Source: Bradysia coprophila (Eukaryota > Arthropoda > Insecta > Diptera > Sciaridae). From it: 64,000 nucleotides of DNA. The position numbers were made by a program, and so were the translations under genes. Shown here piece after piece: positions 30,673 through 41,831 of this stretch; the stretch's first letter is position 1; every line of letters starts with the position of its first letter. The stretch is from NCBI RefSeq assembly GCF_014529535.1, contig NC_050736.1:1488001-1552000 (forward strand). Direction: 5' to 3'. Below the pieces are notes generated by a model. It ran no database searches. It saw only the letters and a program-made list of their open reading frames with translations, and was not told the origin of the DNA.

Positions 30673-31530
30673 GATCAACAATTGCCTTCGAAAAACATGA
30701 TACTCAACAAACGACTTCCGCAGATATTTTAAGAACAACACACATCCCCAACGTCTTGTTTACCCAGCTTCCGGTGGAAGCGTATCAAGTTAAGTTATTG
30801 CATCATACCCAAAGGCACACAAAAAATCTTTTTAAATGATTGGAAGTGAACATTTTGAAGCGAATCGATCCAACTTTGAATTTACATGCCTTATCGGTCA
30901 ATCGCTACTGTCATTTCCATCAAAATTTGTGTCCTTTTTGTTGGCCACGCCACTTAGCAAAGTTCAATTTTTTTTATTCTTGTTTCTTTTAAAATCGAAA
31001 ATTTTTATTGATGAATTTTAATGTAAGTGTTTGAGGATAACATATTGCCTTCATCAGTCAAACCATAACTTTGTTAAGATTCATAACAAAAAAAAAAAAT
31101 CATTTTGCCGCGCATTAATACTTTTAAAAGCAAAATGTGTTGATGGTCTTTTGGGGTGACCGAGAAAAAGAATGAAATGAAATTTCTCAATTTTTTAATT
31201 AAATTATTTGCAACAACAACAATCCTTGATGGAAAAAAATATCCAATTTTTCAAGCGTAATTACGTAAAACAATTACAAAAAATAAATTTCCAAAGGAAA
31301 TATTTCGAACACATATGTGGGAAGGCGACTCGCTCTTAGATTTTATTATATTTATCAAGCACATCATAACATAAATGCACACACACACATTCAAAATAAT
31401 TGACCAAAATTTTGATGTTAATATTTTTTTTGCTTAAATTTATTATTTTACTAATTTTTTGCCAGATAAGTCGTTTGTTTGAATATTTTACTCATGTTAT
31501 TTTTAAATAAAATTACTGATTTATATACCA
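30673..31530 (+). other. exu: exu 3' untranslated region (probable)
   Basis: AT-rich sequence with homopolymer runs follows the stop. AATAAA at 31506-31511 is followed by a GT-rich stretch (TGGTTGTGTTTT), a good cleavage/polyadenylation context. Earlier AATAAA at about 31288 could also be used. The extent is inferred. Confidence 0.45.
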
Positions 31531-31699
31531 ACATTCTGGTTGTGTTTTAACTGCCAAAAAGTGAAAAATGTTCTTCTCTAAAAGAGCCCTGCATCCATCG
31601 AACCATAAAATACCTTCACGGTCTCTTCCTGAGCTAAACTTTTTGTGAACGGCTATGGAAACATTATCTTGTAAAACTACATCGCGTTCATGCTTTATA

Positions 31700-32745
31700 G
31701 CCGTGAAGTATCGCCAAAGCCAAGACCTTTTTTTTGCGATTCTTCACATTTTGGCGTTTATTCACTTTTTGGTGATTTTTCTTGGCAATTCATCATTTTT
31801 AATTCATTTGTTGAATTACCAAGAAAAATCGCCAGAATGTGAAGAAACGCAGAGAAAACTCGCCAAAGAGTGAAGAAACGTCATAAAGACAAACTATCAA
31901 TTCTTTATGGATCTCAGAGTTTCTTCACACCTTGGCGATACTTCTTGGCGTTTCTTCACATTCTGACGATTTTCCTTTGTGATTTAACAAATCGACCTTA
32001 AATTATCAATTGTCAAGAAAAATCGCTAGAGTAAGAAGCTAGAGTAAAGTGATGACGGGTCGAACAAAGGATCAGAAAATCGACCTGTGTTCCGCGATCA
32101 GAAATGATCCCCCATTCTGATAAATCTAAGAAGAAAAGCAAAGAAAAATCGCCAGTGAGTGAAGGAACGCCAAAGTGAAAAAATACATTTTCATGTGTCG
32201 GGCCGAAAATGAAGGAGTTTTGAGATTTTTCTCTGGTTTTCGACCCCTTACATGAAATTTTTTTGAGTATCTGTTTTGGACGATTGATTTTAGGCACTTT
32301 CGCATAGCCCTCACTTCGTTCGGGCTACAACTCGCGAAATTTCCTAAAAACAATCGTCCAAAACAGATACACAAATAACTATTTCTATTGCTTGAAAAAG
32401 ACGCATTAAATCCTCTTTCAGATCCAACCAAACATCATTACTTCACCTTTTGTAAAAGGATAATTCACTAGCATCGAACATAACGCTTTTTAGTTACTTT
32501 TCGTAAAAGGATAAATTCCCTAGGATCGACCATAATCACCATATTTGCTTGATTTGTTAAATCGTCACGAAAAATCGACAGAGTGTGAAGAAACGCCAAG
32601 AAAAATCGCCAAAGTGTGAAGAAACGCTAAGAAAAAGCGCCAAAGTGCTACGAAACGCCATAGAGACAAATTTTCAATTCCTTATGTTTCTGGGTTTCTT
32701 GACACTTTGTCGATTTTTATTTTTTTGGCGGTTTGACTTTGACGA
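31700..32745. repeat. Cluster of GTGAAGAAACGCCA motifs in both orientations
   Basis: The 14-base motif GTGAAGAAACGCCA and its reverse TGGCGTTTCTTCAC, plus the partner AGAAAAATCGCCA / TGGCGATTTTTCT, occur about twenty times in diverged form between 31720 and 32200 and again at 32565-32745. Examples: AAGAAAAATCGCCAGAATGT at 31820, CTTGGCGTTTCTTCACATTC at 31945, GAAACGCCAAGAAAAATCGC at 32591. Opposite orientations face each other, so nested hairpins can form. A TTTTGGACGATTG-family MITE (32268-32385) lies between the blocks. Confidence 0.7.
32268..32385. mobile_element. MITE of the TTTTGGACGATTGATTTTAGG family, copy 2
   Basis: GTATCTGTTTTGGACGATTG pairs with CAATCGTCCAAAACAGATAC, exact over 20 bases. 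The tip is GCCCTCACTTCGTTCGGGC. It is closely related to 24443-24566 but has its tip in the other orientation. Both copies sit beside a CATG-flanked GGGCCGAAAATGA-type segment, so the full element is probably larger than the hairpin. Confidence 0.85.
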
Positions 32746-33300
32746 TTCTTCACGGGAATACTTGCTTTTTATTTTTATTGTCAATGTCCGAGTGTCGAGG
32801 CGTTTTATTCGAATTCTTGAAAAATTCTGGGAGTTCTTAAGGCTAGGTTAAGGCGTTTATGCATCGCACAACGATGTAAAGCACCATAACCTATCCTTAA
32901 ATTTGAGAATTTTAAAGTTTACTTATTTTTGGGGTAAATTTCCTCTAACGGCTAGCGAAATCAGCTTTAACCGACTCCACATACACGTAATTAATGTAAG
33001 AATTGCTTCAAATAACTTAAACCACTTATTTACGTCGAATGGATAACAATTCCACTCATCCTAAAGGAACGGGCACTTGAAGGTAGATAATAAATTGAAA
33101 ATTTCGTCGTAGAGTGACCTAGCTGCAAACAAAATGTCGTAACAGATACTTGTTTTGAGGCTGGTATGACAAGTGTGTGGTATCGTTGTAAAGCTTAGAG
33201 CACATCTGGCTGATCAGGCATTATTGTTTTGTTGCAGACAGGGTCTACCTGTGTATTACAGATGAGTCCAAGTTTCGTCGAGGATGGTGAAATAGTAGAT

Positions 33301-33567
33301 TACATTGGATGCTGCGGAGGTAGTTCATTACATGAGGGATCAATTTTGTGATACGAGCCAAACTCAGTGTGGTTTTAAGCAACAAGCTTTGGAAACGGTT
33401 ATTTTGACAAGTGTAGAGTTTGCATATACGAGCCGAAGGCGAGGTATGCAACTACACGAGTCAAAATAACCGTTTCCAAAGCGAGTTGCTTAAAACCACA
33501 CGAGTGAGTTCGCTAGTTCACAAAATTGATTCCGAGTGTAATGAACTACCAAGCAGCATCCAATGTA
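33301..33567. repeat. Large palindromic element, 267 bp
   Basis: TACATTGGATGCTGCGGAGG at 33301 pairs with the sequence ending CAATGTA at 33567 (AAGCAGCATCCAATGTA). Inward, TAGTTCATTACA, TGTGGTTTTAAGCAAC, TTTGGAAACGGTTATTTTGA pair with their complements at 33445-33550. The tip reads GAGCCGAAGGCGAGG. A foldback transposon is the likeliest source. Confidence 0.85.
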
Positions 33568-33989
33568 CGCTGTTTTATTGCCTATTCACCCGGAATATTG
33601 TTGTTACGAGTACATTTTTCCACCCAAGGACACTAGCAGATTCTTGAATATCAAAAGGTTATTCTAAATTAATGTATAATTTCACAACATTTATGTCGCG
33701 CTATTTCATTCACTGCCAAAAAATCTGTTGTTGCATTGAAACGTTTATAAACGAATCTAGTCTGCTCATGAAATCGGCTCACACTTTTTCATAACATTAA
33801 TCCTGAAAGCATCACTGACAACACTACTGTTTTGATGACATGTTGACAAACTACTTCGACTGTTTTGTTTTTGTGAAGTGCTAGATTCATATTTTGCGTA
33901 ATATTTGTCGATTTTGGTGGTGTTACTGTTGCTGATAAGTAATGAAATTCTGCTGGTATGTAAAGAAAATCTCCTGATATGTAATGAAT

Positions 33990-34526
33990 TTTACTATGCT
34001 GGTGCATGTAATAAGGCTATTACATGTATAGGCAATAACCTTTACATCACTCGCATAGTAAAACGCCGTACTACACACGGAAAATAAAGTGATATCTCGT
34101 ATCACGATGAGTAAATGTACCTCGGGCTAAAGCCCTCGGTTACTTTTACTCATCTGGATACGAGATATCACTTTACTTCCCTTGCATAGTAATGTACTAT
34201 TCATATGAATATTCCTTCACTTGTGATGTAATGAAAAAGTTCCCACATGTAACGACCGCTTTCCGCGGGTGGGAAATGTACGTGTAACAACAATATTCCA
34301 AGTGGATAGGCAATAATAGTACATTACTATGCAAGGGAAGTAAAGTGATATCTCGTATCCAGATGAGAAAAAGTATCCGAGGGCGGCAGCCCGAGGTACT
34401 TTTACTCATCGTGATACGAGATATCACTTTATTTTCCGTGTGTAGTACGACGTTTTACTATGCGAGTGATGTAAAGGTTATTGCCTATACATGTAATAGC
34501 GTTATTACATGCACCAGCATAGTAAA
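33990..34526. repeat. 537-bp compound palindrome containing two smaller palindromes
   Basis: The outer arms start TTTACTATGCTGGTGCATGT at 33990 and end ACATGCACCAGCATAGTAAA at about 34526. They run inward through AGGCAATAACCTTTACATCA and GCATAGTAAAACG. Each arm then carries an inner palindrome (34086-34174 and 34341-34432), with arms AAAGTGATATCTCGTATC against GATACGAGATATCACTTT and tips CTCGGGCTAAAGCCCTCGG or CCGAGGGCGGCAGCCCGAGG. The centre, near 34259, is CCGCTTTCCGCGGGTGGG. The inner palindrome also occurs alone at 10468-10548. Confidence 0.9.
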
Positions 34527-36139
34527 TAGATTTTTTCAAATATTTTACAATTCAGACAAATTTTGTAAAATCCATTCTCGGCGTTTATTAGAGCATGGAA
34601 TCCTCTACCAATATCACGATTTAAAAATGACGAAAATTCGACCTTAGGTGGCTGTGGCTATGTGGTCAGGTTGTCGAGTGAAGCTATTTAAACACAAATT
34701 AGAGTTAGTTCATCTATCCGTTTCGATAACAATCTGTATTCAAATTCACTCGTCGGTCCCGCATGGCCATGAGTGCCGGTTCTCGGAAACGTCTTGATGG
34801 ATCCGCGAACTGAATGTGGTTCCTTATAGTACTCGAGTCCCTCAATAAGAACATGCAGAAAAATCAAAGGTGGTATAGCGACTCTATTTAAGTTTTGTTC
34901 AACTCCACAGTTTCCACGAGTTTTGTTGCTAAGCTTTAACACAGTGCTGACAATTGAGGCTAGTCAGATTTCGGCTCACTGGATTTTTGTTAAGGAGTCA
35001 GGGAACACCCCAAAAAAAATTATAAAAATAAAAGATAGAATTTTAGATTTTTAGAATTTTTTTTGGAGGTATGTCCTGAGTTCAGCGAGCCGCAATTATC
35101 TTCAGTGTGTTGGTCATTAGCATCAGAAAAAGGGTGAAGAGGGAAGTGTAAATTATATTTAAAATGCACATAGTGTTGCATTTCCGCCTCAGTCTCCAAA
35201 TCATTTTCATTTTTGGGTAGTGCATTTCTTCAAACATTTATAGCGTGGAGACCATTTCCGATAGGTCCGGTGATCTTGGTCATTAAATGTAGACAACTGC
35301 TAAACGTTTATTCTAGTATAAGGAAGAAATAAAAATCATTTTTGTGAACTTTGTGACGCCCAAAGTGGAAATTTTACTCCCAACGAAAAATTGTTCAAGT
35401 TTCAAGCCAATTTATGTCCGATCTATGTCAATTTATCCGTTATTTATCCATAATTTCATAGAGAACTCGAAACTAATGTATTTTCTGGCTCAAAATTTTG
35501 TCAAAATTTTGGAAAGCCTGTTTGTCGCAGCACTGAGTGAATGTTTCCTGAAATAGGTTGTTTTAAAGGAGGTTGCACTCAGATTTCTAACGATACGTCA
35601 TGCCATGACTGGAACAGAATTAGGGTGACTTTTCTTCGTATGGACCGTCTACTCAAACCTAAAATTTAAATGCCTTCTGAAATGGAAATTAGATGGAAGA
35701 TGATGCGTCAAGGTGCGACGGTTGGCATTTTGTTACATATTATCCCTTTAAAATTGTCGATGGATTTTGGATTCCGAATTTGCAGAGTCAATTGCCATGC
35801 TAGAGTCTGGTTCTTGACTTCCACGAAACAGTGCTCGCTAAGGCCTTTGACTTCGTATTCTTGATTAAACATTCTGATCCGATGGAACATTTTCGAGTCG
35901 TTTCGAAAATAAATAATTAAATCACAAAGAGGCAATTACACTAATGACTTGTGATAGATTACAGTTCGTAACGTCGAGATTGATTTTTTGATAAACAGAA
36001 ACTGCACAACTTTCGTTTTTAGAAAAGACTTTTTATGACCGCAATTAAATTGACCCCAGCATTCCTTTCACAAAGATTATTTTCGAAAAATTACTTAATT
36101 CTAATGCAGCAAAACCAAATGGACGAACATCAGCGAAAT
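34527..36139. other. Intergenic DNA, no supported gene
   Basis: An open stretch on the minus strand, 34688-34942 (84 codons from GTG), reads protein-like (VRGSIKTFPRTGTHGHAGPT) but has no ATG, no recognised family and no clear splice partners. At about 34970-35100 a loose inverted repeat (CGGCTCACTGGA against TTCAGCGAGCCG) surrounds A/T-rich sequence. The 35700-35930 region beside the galla-1 stop is AT-rich and may belong to its 3' UTR. Confidence 0.45.
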
Positions 36140-39100
36140 TTAGTTTTCCTCCCTGATGCAGTCTTCAACCAAATTCTTCAGATTTGGATTTTCTAGCGCA
36201 GCCGCTATTCGTTCTTTGTCATTTATCTGTTTATTGACTGAAATTTAAAAATAAAAATTAGAATTCAAGCCGAAAGCGTAAAACTGCCAGCATCGTCTTC
36301 GCGTACATACTTTCGTCTTCAGTTGCATGAGCCCCTTTTTTGATGTAAATATCCAATTTCAATTTGTGCGATATATTCCTTTCGATTTTAACGCGAATAC
36401 ATAGTCCTATCAATGTGGCCAATGAGCAGTGTGGAACTGTTGGATTAAATTCGACGCGAATCTGAAAGATAAATTTCAGCATCAATCAAGACTTGTTAAA
36501 TTGTCACCCAAAAATGAATAAATTCTTAGACATAGCTTTGACGGTTTTAAGTCTAGACATGGAGCTCGAAATAATAAAAAAAAATTGAGCGAACTTAGTG
36601 AACTTAGTTTCTTATGCAAAATACGGCAGAAATGGCATGACTCATTCTATTCAACCCATAAGTCGACTTGCAACATCTCAATATTCCGAGGCGGAAGCAA
36701 CTTTTCTTTAATCCTTTTGAATTTTCTTTGAGAGTAGTATATGGACCAGTCGGTGCCCTGAATATGAATCAATACATTGGTTCCAGCGATCCGTGAATTC
36801 CGCTCAAACGTTTTCAAACAGAAAATTAAAAAAGTGTTTGTCCGTGCAATCCCGGGCCAAAGTTCAAAGCACATTTCCGTTGGTTTATTTATTTACAATT
36901 TCTGAAGAAGGGTTGATTACGACCAACAGATTAGTGATTTATTCCCAGGGCACCGATCACTATCTAACCCACTATACCACAACATCGGATAAAGTTTGTT
37001 GCTTAGATGATGATTTTTTGAAAAATGGTTGAGAAATGAGGCAGAAAGAGCCATTTACAACTTGCGGTAAAACTGGAAGAGACATTTTTCAACAGAGACA
37101 GCGGCATGGAAAAAAAACATTCGAAGAAATCCGAAGCAATTTATGATTGGGCGTAAGTATGATCCTGGCTTTATGAGTTATAGAATCTATAATATAGATA
37201 AAGCATTGCCCTTTTTTAGTCAATCCTATTTTAATGTTTCCAATATTTTCATGCAATTTTCGAACGATTTTGACAATTGACCTGGCCTATATGCCTATCA
37301 AGACAATCCTTAGCTCTTAGCTATCAGCCAAAAAACCCTAAAGGGTGAAAGTGTGACGCAAGTCCTTGTTTCTTCTTACAAAATAACTCATATCGATGAG
37401 GGTGACGAATTCTGCACCTCAACGCAAGAGTTTTATCAACAAAAAATTGACCCAATAAATGTAAGAAAGAAAATTTTGGAAAAAATTGCGTCACAAGTGG
37501 CATATGTTGAGGAAACTACTGTTAGGAAAATAGTTAAAATAGGGAAAAATACATATGTCCTGAATCATCTGCAACTTGTGACGCAATTTTTTTTCTAAAA
37601 TTTTCTTTCTTACATTTTTTGGGTAAATTTTTTGTTATTGTCAATTTCAGGAAAATCGTAAAAAACGTTTAGGAGTTACGAAATCCCTTTTTCTTAACTG
37701 ACTAACTAACTAACGCAGGCCTCCCACGCTTTAAAAATCCTCCTATTTTAGGAGTTTTAGGAGGTTTTTAGTGTTAGGTCTTAGGAGATTTTTAGGAGCT
37801 TTCGTGATAAATTCATCATTGTAGAAATGCTGATAAGCCCTTCTTCCTTGTTAAAAACTCATATTTTTCCATTTACAATGGCTATTTCTAAGAAGATGTC
37901 TATTACTTGTAACATCCTTCGATTTCCTACGTGCAAAGTATCTATCTCATCACCCAAAGTTACCAAAAAGCGCTCAATTTTGGACATAGGTTGTAAAAGA
38001 GACGAAAAAGTTGGATTATCTGATTTGAGATGTTTGTCTCGCCATACAAAAGTTTAAACTTTGACAAATTGTGACTAAGTGGGTATTATATATTACAGTT
38101 CGATCGAGCTATCGTCACTGTACTCACAGAAAATTTTTAGAACTAAATAAAACCAATGAAACTACAAACATACGTAGAGTATACTTTCATTGAATAAAAC
38201 GAATTCTTAATTTAAAAACGAGTGAGACTCTTCCAAATTGTTTTTTTTTGTAAAGAAAATTATGGCACAAAAATCATGTGCATCTGAATCCAGGATAAAC
38301 CAACACTAACATTTACTGAATTTCCAAAAACGATTGCTTTATTGTGATCTAAAGAGGAGATTCTTTTGAAAAACAGGCAGCCGAAATCGGACGCCTTTTC
38401 TAGTGGACTTTTTGGTATGATATGATAGATAGGTATTGGTCCTTAGAAGCCAAAACCACTTACAAAAAAAATCGTCTAAGCTTGTGTGGCTAGTGAGAGT
38501 TGACCAAAATCCGAAAACATGCACTTTTTTATTGAAATTTCTCGTAGGCTACGAAACCTACAAGCTTGTGTGGGGTGTCATTAGAAATGCAATTGCATGT
38601 TCTTTCGGGACAGTGAGTTATGAGCAGTTGAAAGTATGGGTAAAAAAAGAATAATTTCGGCGAACTTCTAACGGTTCCCGTGCATCCGAAAAGCAACAGA
38701 AACACAAAAAAAAGGATTTCTTCAACTGATACTGATCTTAGCTTTCAAATAAATGCACGGGTACTGTTTCGATGAATGTGTTTTTGGAATGAAAATTTGA
38801 TGCTCAGTATCTCTACTCAAAAATTTTTGTGAACGTGAAATGTTTGATGAAAAAATATTTTTTTGCAGCAACTTTTAGCTGCTGGTTCACTTTTTCGAAA
38901 TAATTCTATCTTGACCAAAATTCACTAGAAAATGCGTCCAATTTCGGCAGGTAGTATTTTAAAAGAATCCCTCAGAAGTGAAAAGCGCCCGCCGCAGGCG
39001 AAACTTTTGAGTTATTTTACTCATTCATTGATTGGATTGATCTTGATCCTGATTTATGGAAGTTTATTGAAATTTTCGAAGTCTCATTTTAGGAGTTTTA

Positions 39101-40239
39101 GGAGATTTAGGAGGTTTTAGGAGGATTTTTGAAATTTAAGGAATTTTAGGAGGTGTGGGAGGCCTGCTAACGTAGCCAATTTAAGATATCTGAAAATACG
39201 AAATTTTGCTTATTTTCATACAAACATCAATATTTCGAAGTTCAATAACTTGGCCAATTTTGAAGCTGCAGTAACGTGTGATAGCTCGTTGAACTCGTAT
39301 GGATGCGTAGATTCCAAATATCTAAGTTTGGGGGTAGTTGGGTTTAAGAAGAAAAATTGAAACAGTTGCTGTAAATATGCTCCGCCGCCCTCAAAAAAAT
39401 TGGTAAAACATTTGTGGTAGTGGACTTGCGTCACGCCTGCTTACTAACACGCGGACATGATCCTACTAACAACTTTTCAGTCTGCAATTCGACTTCAAAA
39501 ACGACGGATTTTCGTAATCCGATATTCTGAGAAATCGATAGACCCGAATATAATTTTTAGAATTTTACCTGATCTGATTCAGAATCGCCCCAATTGATTT
39601 CTTATACGAACATTCAGTTAATCTATCTCAAAGTGAAATCTTATCTATACTTATAAGAAAGCCATCTGTCCGTTTTCGAGAATTATTTGGTGTATTTTGT
39701 AAATTTGAAACCGTGCATTACAAGCCAAGCTTTATTATATGAAGTCGATTCATATAATAACTACATTAGCGATGCATGTATAGGTGATTACCGTAAGTAG
39801 TTTTCTTTAATACATTTTGTTACCAATACCGCAAAATAATAAATTGTTAAATCAGACTTATAATCTAATCGTTCCATTCAATACATACCACTGTAACGTT
39901 ATTGCTAGTCGGTTTCTGAATAAATATTCCTTCCTCGTAGACCACATTCAAGTCTTCTAATGTTGATGGTTTTTCCGGATCTCTGATTGTTCGCAGCATA
40001 TCTGATTATGGTATCGTATGTAAGACAAATAACAACTGTGTCACAAGTTGTCACTCACCGTAAACCGTTTCCTTTAGCTCTGTTAAGTTGTTGTAGCCTA
40101 ATTCGCGGACCAGCGCTTCCGAATCTTTAAATTGCATATTATCGCACAGCGAATTGCTTCTACTCGAACTGCTGGGAACCGTTTGATCAGCTGAATGATT
40201 ATTGTCGTCCAACGATTTCTTTCGAAAGAACGATAACAT
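36140..40239 (-). CDS. galla-1: CIAO2A/FAM96A-type cytosolic iron-sulfur assembly factor
   Basis: Four exons (40239-40059, 40001-39889, 36461-36311, 36237-36140) with fitting phases give 180 residues. After a Ser-rich N-terminus of about 55 residues ([12 protein letters not shown]) the MIP18 fold follows: [61 protein letters not shown] and ENPNL near the end. MIP18-family proteins act in the cytosolic iron-sulfur targeting complex with CIAO1 and MMS19; the CIAO2A branch works with CIAO1 on a narrow client set. The conserved HCS cysteine, proposed as functional, is Cys110. [11 protein letters not shown] and the HATE-EIN stretch fit FAM96A better than FAM96B (galla-2). Intron 2 is 3.4 kb because of nested transposons. 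It is divergent from the MST-HMG gene. AATAAA-like sites lie downstream. Confidence 0.95.
37438..37637. repeat. Internal hairpin of the outer transposon
   Basis: AACAAAAAATTGACCCAATA and AAGAAAGAAAATTTTGGAAA at 37438-37485 pair with TTTCTAAAATTTTCTTTC and TTGGGTAAATTTTTTGTT at 37593-37637. TTGCGTCACAAGT pairs with ACTTGTGACGCAA. About 65-base arms enclose a 65-base loop. Confidence 0.7.
37716..39166. mobile_element. Inner transposon, 1451 bp, CAGGCCTCCCAC ends, target duplication CTAACG
   Basis: The element starts CAGGCCTCCCAC and ends GTGGGAGGCCTG. Subterminal AGGAGTTTTAGGAGG repeats occur on both sides in opposite orientation (TTTAAAAATCCTCCTA near the left, AGGAGGATTTTTGAAA near the right). 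CTAACG flanks it on both sides (37710-37715, 39167-39172). CAG-type ends resemble hAT elements, though those usually duplicate 8 bp. There is no intact transposase; frames of 60-76 codons are not convincing. Confidence 0.8.
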
Positions 40240-40532
40240 TGTGCAGACTAGACGTCAGTAAATTTGATTGAAATTAGCCGAAGATTGTAGAATAGAGCCG
40301 AGAATCAACTTTGTACTGGTGTAATAGCGGTGTAATGGGACAAAATCAAAATAAACACAGCACACTGTCAAAACGAAAAACCAACTCATCTGACTTTTGT
40401 GCCTTTCGTGACAGATAGACGAGGTGTGTTTTTTTTTCACGCGAAACGCGATGAAAGCGTTGTATTCTACAGTTGAAAATGATGAGGGAGGGAATATTCA
40501 AATCGTCAGGTCCTACCTCCAACCTAAAACCT

Positions 40533-40576
40533 TAATATCGTGCTAAGTATGATATATCATACTTAGCACGATATTA
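40533..40576. repeat. Perfect 44-bp palindrome upstream of galla-1
   Basis: Each 22-base half is the exact reverse complement of the other with no loop; the left half starts TAATATCGTGCTAAG. It is about 290 bases upstream of the galla-1 start. It could be a binding site, or the whole of a tiny hairpin insertion. A separate inverted pair TTTAGATTTA / TAAATCTAAA lies at about 40672-40719. Confidence 0.85.
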
Positions 40577-41831
40577 TAATTGAAGACAGTTATGCACTAA
40601 CCGTCACAAAAAGACATTTCCCAAATAACAAATTTTCGGTTCATGCATATCTATCCTCAATTGTGTAATACATTTAGATTTATCAGGGTGGGACGATCAC
40701 CTAGGTAAATCTAAATTGTGTAATAGCACGGCAGCGTTTACTTTGCTCGGCCGTGGTAATAGAAGTGGATAAGAATCATGAGAGTATTTTTTCGTTCCAT
40801 ACCATATACTTCATAGTCTACTCCATCAGTTCCCTAAAATTAGTAGAGATATCCTCTTTTCTCTTGATTATCAATATTTTGATAATATCTGTATTGGATG
40901 ATGGTGTAATTACTACTTTATTATCAATAAATCTTTTACTTCATTTGTTCTGCAATGTAAGAGTACATTAGTAACGGAACATTTATGACAATATGTGTTT
41001 CGTTAGCGTGATACGTGTCAACGAAACGGTAGACTTACTTACCACGTCTGGATTTAGAACTCATTTTATTGTGATCGATTGCAACAAATTTTTCCATTTT
41101 TTTATCAGAATAAGGTGCTATATTGCTCAATGAGAATGAGTTTTCATTATTTTTCTTCTACTCCGTCAGTGTCACAGACAACACACAGTCACCTGAAACG
41201 AGCTTCTGAAAGTTTGCCAGAAGTAAACTTAAAGGTATACAGTATACAGTACGTACACTGGAACTCTGTAAGCCTGCAGGTTCAACGCGTACTACTGATT
41301 GGCTTGTAGTCCACTTTGTAAGAGCAGGTTCTTTACCTCTTAAGCTGTTCAAAGGTAACAGAGTAAGTATCCTTGAAATGGCAAGTCAACTGTTACCGAC
41401 AACGATGGCAAAAAATAAACTGTGAGCTACGACAAGTGTTTTCTTATATATTAAAACGTTCTGTAGCTGAAGAAGTAAAAGATTTGACTTCAAATACTAA
41501 GCGAAACTCTAAACAAAAGACGGAACAGATTTGAGAACTTGTAAGATCTTGTAAGTTCTTAACAGAAACGTTTAGAGGATATATGTATATGACAGAAACG
41601 AAAGTATTTCACTTCTTTCGTTAACATACAATTTCCCATGTAACAGAGATGTGTTATAGTACTCACAGAGAGAATGTGATCACACTTTTAACTTCAATCA
41701 GTCCCATCATACAAGTGAAGGCTAAACAATCGACAGCACTTGGTCAATTTTTTTTTAAATATAGTAGTCTGTGCCACTAAACATTACAGTAGCAACAAAA
41801 TTTTCACAAATAAATTGAAAGTTCGTTAGAA
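40577..41831. other. galla-1 / MST-HMG divergent upstream region
   Basis: No coding exon is recognisable. The DNA is AT-rich with short GT/AC-rich stretches (for example GACAACACACAGTCACC at about 41175). The promoter of the sperm-type gene should lie close to 41800, but no TATA or testis element can be named with confidence. Confidence 0.4.

Larger units (their letters stand above)
37353..39434. mobile_element. Outer transposon in galla-1 intron 2
   Basis: GTGACGCAAGTCC at 37353-37365 is the exact reverse complement of GGACTTGCGTCAC at 39422-39434. A related motif, TTGCGTCACAAGTGGCA / TGCAACTTGTGACGCAA, appears at 37488 and 37569. After removing the inner element (37716-39166) only about 630 bases remain, with no transposase frame. 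It is a non-autonomous element that has been invaded by another. Confidence 0.65.

Noticed and set aside
37827-38654. Frames of 61-76 codons inside the inner transposon as a possible transposase
   Set aside because: No zinc-finger or dimerisation motif of hAT transposases, and frames are short and unconnected.
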